Below are positions 56,153 to 64,000 of a DNA stretch of 64,000 nt, one piece after another; within the stretch, counting starts at the first letter, position 1; every line of letters starts with the position of its first letter. The DNA is taken from NCBI GenBank assembly GCA_029961685.1, contig JARWKL010000010.1, positions 28,370,067 through 28,434,066 on the forward strand. Direction: 5' to 3'. The stretch comes from Aristolochia californica. Its lineage: Eukaryota > Streptophyta > Magnoliopsida > Piperales > Aristolochiaceae. The position numbers and the translations under genes were made by a program. The notes below the pieces were generated by a model that worked only from the letters and a program-made list of their open reading frames with translations, ran no database searches and was not told the origin of the DNA.

Positions 56153-59100
56153 TATTTTTATTTTTATGAAATGCGAATTTTATTAAGAGAAACAAAAGGA
56201 GCTAACTCTTGACAACAAGAGATTGCAAGGAGGCTCCTTGCTTGGCTAGAGCATCAGCCACAAAATTTGCTGGTCTCGGAATGAGAGGCCAAAAACACTC
56301 CAAGAGATTTACAATATCCAAAACTTCAAAAAAAGTATCCTAGTGATGCCACGGAGGAGTAGAGGCATGCTGGCACCAATTGATCACTACCTTAGAGTCT
56401 CCCTCGATCAGGACAGGTCCGGAGCAATGATCACGAAAAACATGAAGCCCATTGAGGAGGCTTTGGAGTTCAGCCGTTGTGGAGTCTGCAATACCAAGGG
56501 GCCCAGAGAAAGAGACGATTTGGTTCCCAAGAGAGTCCCGGATCACGCCACCAAACCCAGCTAAGCCAGGGTTACCAAGAGAAGAGCCGTAAAAATTCAG
56601 TTTAAGGACTCCAGCAAGAGGCGGGGTCCATTCGCATATGATAGTAGGCTTCGAGGAGAGGTGGAGCTGGGCTAAGCTTCTCCAATTATCCCTGATGGAT
56701 GTTCCAGAGAACGGGGAGAAGGCTTTTCTTGAGTGAAACCAAGTAGCAATATTGCCTGAGAGGGTTTCAATAACTCTATCTCGAGTGCTGGGTTTGGCAT
56801 TGAATCTTCGTTGATTTCGCTTTAGCCAAAGACCCCACGGGATGAATTGCGGATATAGCAGAGATCATCAGTTTCCCAATACCAGGGATAGGAGTTTCAG
56901 CAAGCATACGGCAGGTGGCTGACAAATCCTCAGGGAAGCAGAGTTGGAGCCCAATTTTGTTAAGAACCGACGTCCAAATCCCCCAAGAGAAAGGGCACAA
57001 AAGGAGCAGGTGGCTTATAATTTCTTCCTGTGCATGGCAAAAAGGGCAAATGGGGTCAGCTCTGCAGTGCCATGAATTCTGAGGTTGTTAGTAGAGAGAA
57101 TCTTATTACGGCAAGCACTCTACATGAAGAATTTATTTTTGGGGGGGCACTAAGACGCCAAGTGAATTCCACTGCATGCTTGGGACCCCGAGTGATCTCT
57201 CCTCGAATAAAAAGATAGGCGGAGCTGACAGAGAAGGAGCCACTTTTATCTGGCCACCAGATTAGCTTGTCTGATTTGTTAGCTTGGATTCTGGTTGACT
57301 GCAAAGTGTCCAACAATTGACTGGCTTCAAGACCTTCTGAATCAGATAAGCCACGACGAAGCTGAATGTTCCATCCCCCATTATCATTAACTTCACTAAT
57401 GGTACTATTCCTCAATCTCGAAATACTGTGGAGGATAGGAAAAGTGCTCTGAAGAGGCATATCCCCCAACCATAAATTTTCCCAAAATCTGATATGATGG
57501 CCATCTCCCACATAAAATCGGATTGTTGCTGAGAAAGTAGGAGTCAAGAGATAAAGCGACCGCCATATAGGAGATAAATTCCTTTCGTTCCCCCCCCCCC
57601 CCCCCCCCATTTGTCCACCATTTTGAGGAAATGCCGAGCTTTGAAAGCACCATATTTTTCCAAAGGTTTGGAGTTGATGAATTGAGTCGCCAAATCCATT
57701 TAAGGAGTAAAGCCTGATTCATGTCTTTGGAGAGCCGAATTCCTAGACCTCCAAAATTTTTTGGAAGGCAAACTTCCTCCCAGTTGACCAAATGGTACTT
57801 GAAATCCAGGCTATTCCCTCACCAAAGAAAACGTTTCTTCATTTTATCAAGCTGCTGACAAATAGAAGTTGGGCAAGGCATGAAGGAGAGATAATAGTTT
57901 GGGATGCCAGCGATACATGATTTCAAAAGAGTCAACCGTCCAGCCTTGCTAAGCAGACGACCCTTCCATGATGCAAGACGTAATTCCATCTTCTCTATGA
58001 TTGGAATCCAAAGATCTTTGCAAATACAACCAGTAAACAGAGGGAGGCCAAGGTAAGTGCAAGGGGTGGATGAGATTACACACCCAAGCACCTCTGCCAT
58101 TTCTGAGAGAGAGTTTGGGTTGATATATGAATCCAATCAAATAAGTTTTTCTCCAATTAACTTTTTGACCTGAGCAGATTTCAAAGAACCCCAAAACTGC
58201 CTTTACTTTTTTTGTGTTGTCCAGCGTTCCTACACCAAAATCAAAGTGTCGTCCGCATATTGAAGCACCGGAATGTTGAAAGCCGAGGAGCTACTGGTTG
58301 GATGCAACCATCTACATTCTTTGGTCGAGACTAGCATAGCAGAAAGAAATTCCGCCACAATGTTGAAAAGAAGAGGGGAAAGAGGATCACCCTGTCTCAA
58401 TTCTCTAGATCCCTTGAAGCATCCACGAACTGTTCCATTTAAGATAAGAGAGTACGAGGCGAAGGATAGACAGCTCCTAATCCAATATCTCCAACGATCT
58501 CCAAAGCCTATCCTACTCATAATGTCATCTAGTTGACTTCAATTTACCCGATCAAATGCCTTTTCTAAATCCAGCTTAAGGATAAAGATTGGATCCTTCG
58601 AGCGAGAAAATTTATCAAACAACTCATGCGCCGCCATAGCCGAGTCCAAGATGTTTCTGCCCTTCAAGAAAGCACTCTGGCCATGGCTAATAACAAGTGG
58701 GAGAACTATTTTGAGTCTGTTTGCGAGGAGTCTTGCAATGATCTTGTATGAACTTGAAATCAGGCTGATAGGACGAAAGTCACCAGGGGTTTCGACATTT
58801 CTCTTCTTGGGGATTAGAGAGATAAAAGAAGCTCCCATGTTGAGGAAGGAGATGCCAGTCATGAAGAAGCCTTCAACCATTTTATAAATATCTCCCTTGA
58901 TAATCGGCCAAGCACGGTGATAGAATTCACCATTAAAACCATCGGGTCCTGGAGCCCGATCACGAGCCATGCCTAAGACTGCCTTCTCAATTTCCTTTTG
59001 GGAGAAAGGGGCTTCAAGGATAGATGAGGAAGAGATGGGAAGCTGCCTGAATTGAAGCTGTTGGACTTTGGGTCGGTTAATAACATCATCAGTATATAGA

Positions 59101-59267
59101 TCTGTGAAAAAACTGAGCAGCTCATTAGTAATTTGGATCCAATCCGACGTTACCTCATTTTTGATACATAAGGAGGTAACTCGGTTGGATCTCCTCCTCG
59201 TCGATGTGAGGGAGTGAAAAAACTTTGTATTGGCATCTCCTTCTGTTAACCATTTAAAGCGGGCATC
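56153..59267 (-). mobile_element. L1-type LINE, 5'-truncated, with 12-bp target duplication
   Basis: The minus-strand non-LTR element copies itself at the nicked target. Its 3' end is the A-rich tail at 56153-56170 (TTTTATTTTTATTTTT on plus). The flanks ACCAGACGCTTT (56141-56152) and ACCATACGCTTT (59268-59279) match at 11 of 12 bases, a typical LINE duplication. Domain order on the minus strand: a linker (DARFKWLTEGDANTKFFH), RT, a zf-RVT segment, then RNase H. ORF1 and the endonuclease are absent because of 5' truncation. Confidence 0.9.
56340..59267 (-). pseudogene. LINE ORF2: reverse transcriptase, zf-RVT, RNase H
   Basis: Minus-strand coding sequence. 58539-58970 is the RT start (DRAPGPDGFNGEFY, FISLIPKK, DFRPISLISSSYKIIAR, GQSAFLKGR, ILKLDLEKAFDRVN), then one TGA in place of tryptophan. 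58230-58520 is the RT palm (LRQGDPLSPLLFN, and YADD intact). 57819-58136 and 57405-57791 are the thumb and connection (TYLGLPLFTG, SKAGRLTLLKSC, KNFGGLGIRLSKDMN). 57056-57610 is the zf-RVT region (IRFWENLWLGD, FTWRLSAPPKI). 56340-56546 is a plant-type RNase H (IADSTTAELQSLLNGL, IEGDSKVVINWC). A run of 19 C (57590-57608) breaks one frame. It is rather well preserved, with about five disruptions. Confidence 0.92.
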
Positions 59268-59628
59268 ACCATACGCTTTGTGAGAAGTTCTTGCTTAGTT
59301 TAGGATTTCTGAGATTCACCTCCTTGGAGATGTAAATCATGAGCCTATTAGGTGATTTACACCTCATGTCTGGACAACATCATCTAAAAACATGTCCTTT
59401 TTTAAGGTTTTCCCTGATGGCTAATTACATGGTTAATACAAGTTATGTATGAATTCTGTTTCCTACACCTAAATCTTGCTTGGAATTGTTAGCTGACTTT
59501 GTGCTAGGTGAACTTTGTTTTTGTTGATGCTTAAATATTTAAAATGACCATATTATTGTATTAGGCACTTTTATACTTTTGTTTGATACCTGCTTATGCT
59601 AATGTCAAGATTATGGTAGCTGTTGCAG

Positions 59629-59724
59629 GTCCTCAGACATGACCAAGCCGTCCTTACATGCAGAATAGAAAGACTGAAGCACTGGAGAGTCACTTTACTG
59701 AGAGATTGCCACGGTTATTAAATT
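59629..59724 (+). other. Inferred 5' untranslated part of the first MED13 coding exon
   Basis: 96 bases between the acceptor at 59627-59628 and the MED13 start codon. It contains an upstream ATG with a nine-codon frame (see next entry). No in-frame ATG extends the main protein: an in-frame TAA lies at 59719-59721, just before the start codon. Confidence 0.5.
59639..59668 (+). CDS. Upstream open reading frame, 9 codons
   Basis: ATG ACC AAG CCG ... GAA TAG encodes MTKPSLHAE and ends 56 bases before the MED13 ATG. The A at -3 (ACATG) gives only a moderate start context. If the leader is as inferred, scanning ribosomes meet this frame first, which could lower MED13 output. Its expression is not shown by the sequence. 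Confidence 0.35.
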   Translation: MTKPSLHAE

Positions 59725-62700
59725 ATGTGGACAAATGTTTTCAGAATTGTATTCTCTTCATCTTTTTTCACATAGATGGTTAAATTCAGTTTCAGAATCA
59801 TTTAGGGCTTGAGATTTTTTCCTTCCCTTTTATGTTCTTATATTGTTTTCTAATTAATGAATGGATTCAATATTCAAACAAAAGTAAAAAGTATCAGCAG
59901 GTTTTTTATATTGAACTTTAAAGTCGCAATTTATATGAATTTTCTTTCTAGACAATTCATGCTTCAATTCTTCAGTTCTTTCGATTTACCACTATTAATG
60001 CTGTGTTTGTCATTTCAAATAATTTTGCCATTGCAATTAGTCATTTTGGCAGTGTCTGAAGCTGACTTTTTACCGATAGAAATCAATAAGGTGGTTAAAG
60101 GAGTTTGTTTTCAGATTTTTGAGCTTTGAACATAATCATTAGGTTCTTTTGGTTCAACTGACATTTTTACTAAGAATTTAAAGTTACGGTTTTGTTTCAG
60201 AGTGAATAATGTGCATCCAAATCTTCTATAAATTTGGATGAAATAATTTAATTTTGCAAACATAAAGTACAAGTACTTGTGACATATTGTTGAAAACAGA
60301 GGATGAGACACTGTGAGTCCACTCACTGAAGAATGACCAGGGCTTTAGTTTGGAAAAAACAAACCTTTATGTGAATAGTAAAGGATCAACATTGCTGTTG
60401 GTCTTAATGTTAATGTCCAAGCTAAAACTGATCGGATGCTTAACAATGGGTGCATCTTCAAGAAAGACCATAAGTTGTATTGCCACTTCCACAATTCTCC
60501 TCTTGTCTTGATTTGGTGTTCTTGTCTTCTTGGAAGGCCTCAAACTTTTACTTGTTCAGATCTTCAGATCTGTTTCGGAAACACATTTTTTATTTTCTTT
60601 ATTATAAGATTATGCTAAAGAAGATTATTATGAATTTTTTAAGTCCTCTCTTTCTCTTTTTTTTTGTTTTGGGGGGGGGGAGAGAGAATTTTATAAGGCT
60701 TGACACAACCTAACTGGTACATCTTCTTTAGGGAGGTCTACAACAAGTTTCTTGGTTTCAGTTTCTCCCATGTGAATATGACCCAAACACTCTACCTGAG
60801 AAAAGGTGCGGCACTAGTAGTAAAATTACTTCCATTATTCTCATGTGTTGGCATGAGATCTGGTGCATTTTTTTAATCTGATTTTCCTCACTATTCTTTT
60901 CTTTCAGTACAAAAGCGGAGCAGAAAGATGCTGCAACACTGCTTGTGCTTTCAGCTCACCTGAAACTACAAAATGAAGGGTTTCTCAGCACATGGACAAA
61001 TTCCTTTGTTGGACCTTGGGATCCATCTCAGGGTATTCACAACCCAGGTAGGATAGTGTTGTTGTTCAACTCTCTTACTTGAAAAGGAAAATGAGAACTC
61101 TCAATTTTACCTTTTCTTTTTTGTGCAGATGAGAAAATCAAGCTCTGGCTTTTTCTACCTGGACGCTACTCATCTGTTGTTGAAACTGCTCAGGCTGCAG
61201 TTTCTAGATTGAGAGGTATATTGTCCTTTTATTTTGTTTAAGTTTATACGTGTGTGTATATATAAATTAAATGTAACTATATATTTTAAAGAAGATAGAT
61301 AAAAAAAACTCCAGTACTTTTTCCTCCCAATTTCTCGTACAATTTTGACCTAGGGTCAGATCCAATAGTTGCTGTTCTGCATGTTAGTTTACACTGTAGA
61401 TTGAAGGACATGTTTGGTTTATCATATCTTTTATGACTGGCTAGTTGTTGGAGCTGGGCTTTGGTCAGCCCCCGGGGATTCTGAAGAAGTTGCTGCTGCT
61501 TTATCTCAAGCACTTCGGAATTGTATTGAAAGGTTATCTCTTACATCTAATGGAATTTTAAATAGTTTATTAGTTGTATATTATTTAATCATTTTGCATT
61601 TGGCGTATCTCAGAGCATTGAGAGGGCTTTCTTACATGAGATTTGGAGATGCATTCACGAAAAGCCAATCTCTTCCTCGAAGTGAAACACATATCAGGTG
61701 AGTTGCAGTCTTTGAGATTTTAATTCTGCAGTGCTTTTGTAAAAAGATGTTGATTTATGTTGTCACTTGGTATTAAAGGCTTAAATAGTACTTAGAGAAC
61801 CGCTTTTGGAGTTAATTGAGTGAGAGGATGAGGAAGAAAGAGAAAGCAAGCAAGATATAAAGAGTGAAACTGGTCTTAAGTGAATATTGTTTGTTTTGGT
61901 TTCAAGTTCTTTGTTTTTGCTCCTGTTACTTGAGTTTTCTCATTGTTTTTTTATATGGATCCTTCCTTTTAAGAATTTTTTTTGAGAAAGTGGTTTGCTT
62001 ATCTATTTTGCACACTGTGAAAATATGTTTGCCTTATGATCACTTCTGATTTTGGTATACACTTGTTTTTATTGTGTTCTTTTCCTTAATATGTACTTCT
62101 ATTTTCTCATATTGCAGGAGAGCCCAGCCCATCTGTGAATTTATCTTTGCTGCTACAGAAGAAGCGATTTTCGTGCATGCAATAATATATGCAAAGTTTG
62201 TTGAGTTGATGAATCTGTCAAATTGTCCTCTTTAAGATAAATATTACAGCAACAGCTCTTATTGGTTATTTTGTTATTTTCTCTTTGTCTTAGGCAAATT
62301 CGGACACTTTCCAGTGATGACATGGAAAGGGTATTGAGACATCATTCTTCTTATAAGCATGGTGAAGGAATTCCAGGTCAGAATTGATGTTGTGTCAAAT
62401 TCATGAGTTAATTGTCACTTTCTTTCTTATAGGTCTTCTCCTTCTTCATGAATGATTTGAGGAGATAAATCATGTACTTTCTATGCCATGAATTCTCCAT
62501 ATTCAACACTTTCATGAATATTTACATTTAAGTATTTGGGTTTCAATTCAATAATTTTTTTACCCTATCTGCTTCACATTGTTTCCATACCTCTCAACTG
62601 CATTCCCTCTGTTTACTGTACCTCTCTCCAAATAAAACATGTTCTTCAATGTTCCAACCAGAGCTTTAACTGTGAATTTTCTTATTAACTTTCATCTGGT

Positions 62701-64000
62701 TTAAGTTGTCACTGTTTTATTTGCTAAATTGAAAAATTAATGAGTTTTTTTTTGCCCTTTGGTTGCTTTGGAAGGTTATTTGCTTTATGTGCTTAATGAA
62801 GAATGACAAATAATGAGTTACCAAAAAAATGAATGTCAATTATTTATTTATTTATTTTTGAAAATGATGAAAAAGAGGATTCCATTAAGAGGGTTCCCGA
62901 GGGAAGCTAATAAATTTTCAAAATCACACAAAAAAGTATATCATATATTAAGAGCATTCTTAGTAATACAAGGAGCTGGGATGTGTAATTCAGAAGTAAA
63001 TTTCATGTCTGCACCGGAAAAAACTTTAAATATAAAAATCTCATTCACTTGTATTTGACATGGCTCTAGTGCACAGATTTGTAATGTTTTTGGTTTTCGT
63101 TCTTTGGACCTAAATGTGTATTGACTAATTTTTGGCAGTTCTTGTTGCTCCTCATGGAATGCGTGGAAGACTTTCTGGTTGCTGTCCAAGTGATCTTGTT
63201 AAACAAGTGTATTCTAGGTATACTTGCTTTACTATCTTTTTGAGGTTGAGCATGCTTAGTACCGTAGAGACTATATAAACTTTATGACACCTTTCTCCGC
63301 CAAATTGCTTTTTTTGTTGATGTCCAGCAAGGTTAACAGTAGGTCTGCAAATGGCTTCACTGTTCTTGGCATTCCTTTACATGGTTCTGCCCAATCTTCT
63401 AATTACCAACTTAGGGGGCAAAGTTGTTATGTTGAAGTTACCCTTGGCTGCCCTAATTCTAAGCTATGTGGTTCAAAAAGTGAGGCAAACAAAGGAATGG
63501 TGGAAGCCTTACCAGTTACTGGAAGGAAATTCATTTATCCAGCGGAGGCAGTAATGGTACCACTTATGTACACAACAGTTGCTAAATCTTCTTTAAAAAG
63601 GTGTGTACTGTCTCAGCTGTCATTATTTATCCTAGTATTTGTTGTTGATACTGTTTAAGGGAAGCCTGTAATGGTGTGAATATGCAGGCTGTGGCTACAA
63701 AACTGTGCTGGAACTTCTCCGTTTGAGTTATGGCCACTAATGAACTTTCCAGATTCACATTCTCTTGTACATGGGTAGGTTTTGATATAATTTTTAGTTG
63801 TTAATTTGCTTCTGGCATGTGGAAACAGAACTTTTAGTGTTATATGAATGACAATGTGTAGTTAAACTAGTGGTTGCTTTCTTTTTGTGTATTGTTTGAT
63901 ACGTGTTTCTGTTTCTTCATTTTCATATAGTAGTTTTGTTAGAGAGCTAAAATAGGGCAAAATGATTGATGTGTGAATTTTCCTTTACCATGGTTCTGCA
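59725..64000 (+). CDS. MED13: Mediator subunit 13 (kinase module), N-terminal part; gene continues past the window
   Basis: MED13 joins MED12, CDK8 and cyclin C in the nuclear kinase module that reversibly represses Mediator; the Arabidopsis gene is GRAND CENTRAL/MACCHI-BOU 2. Coding exons: 59725-59748, 60732-60805, 60908-61047, 61129-61215, 61445-61532, 61614-61697, 62118-62195, 62294-62376, 63139-63217, 63328-63600, 63688-63774. All introns are GT-AG and phases fit throughout, giving about 365 codons of a protein that is usually near 1900-2000 residues. It starts MWTNVFRIGGLQQVSWFQFLP as in other plant MED13. Further matches to the Med13 N-terminal domain are SFVGPWDPSQGIHNPDEKIK, GLWSAPGDSEEV, NCIERALRGLSYMRFGDAF, CEFIFAATEEAIFVHAI, APHGMRGRLSGCCPSDLVKQ, YVEVTLGC and KFIYPAEAVMVP. 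No stop or frameshift was seen. Confidence 0.93.

Larger units (their letters stand above)
54059..59628 (+). other. Inferred 5'-leader intron of MED13 (about 5.6 kb)
   Basis: From donor GTATCTTC (54059) to acceptor TGTTGCAG (59628). The first 2 kb (54059-56140) and the last 0.35 kb (59280-59628) are A+T-rich and non-coding. A 72-codon minus-strand frame at 54893 is not recognised. The middle is an antisense L1 LINE (56153-59267). Without the LINE the intron would be about 2.4 kb. Confidence 0.45.

Overview
This window is nuclear DNA of a flowering plant, probably a eudicot or magnoliid. The evidence is a spliced MED13 gene, plant-type Ty1/copia and Ty3/gypsy chromovirus elements, a BED-finger hAT transposon and a plant L1 LINE with an RNase H domain. 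I cannot name the species. No bacterial, organellar, rRNA or tRNA gene was found.

About 0-46.5 kb is a repeat graveyard with no host gene that I can recognise. Ty1/copia fragments lie in both orientations. Two gypsy chromoviruses are nested in copia sequence: one at 2115-8012 (minus strand, target duplication GGTAG), the other at 12935-18202 (plus strand, TTATC). Several solo LTRs can be delimited: 8270-8692, 37655-39176 (CAATG), 41800-42357 (CCCCT) and 46588-47025 (ATATC). A tiny TRIM element with two 83-bp LTRs (27944-28285) sits in a scrambled cluster of copia LTRs, next to a 2.6-kb LTR element with no genes inside. Every pol gene here carries stops, frameshifts or deletions.

About 46.5-64 kb is the host locus. 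MED13 (plus strand) encodes the Mediator kinase-module subunit, and eleven coding exons (59725-63774, about 365 codons) can be assembled before the window ends. Upstream lies an inferred 5' leader exon ending at a splice donor at 54058/54059, followed by an intron of about 5.6 kb that holds an antisense, 5'-truncated L1 LINE (56153-59267).

The region upstream of the gene is tandemly duplicated. The distal copy (about 46508-47947) is split by a solo LTR. The proximal copy (about 47948-54058) is split by a 5.4-kb hAT transposon (48201-53577) with matching inverted ends and an 8-bp target duplication. Two promoter/leader copies of one essential regulator, each hit by a different mobile element, are the most interesting arrangement here.
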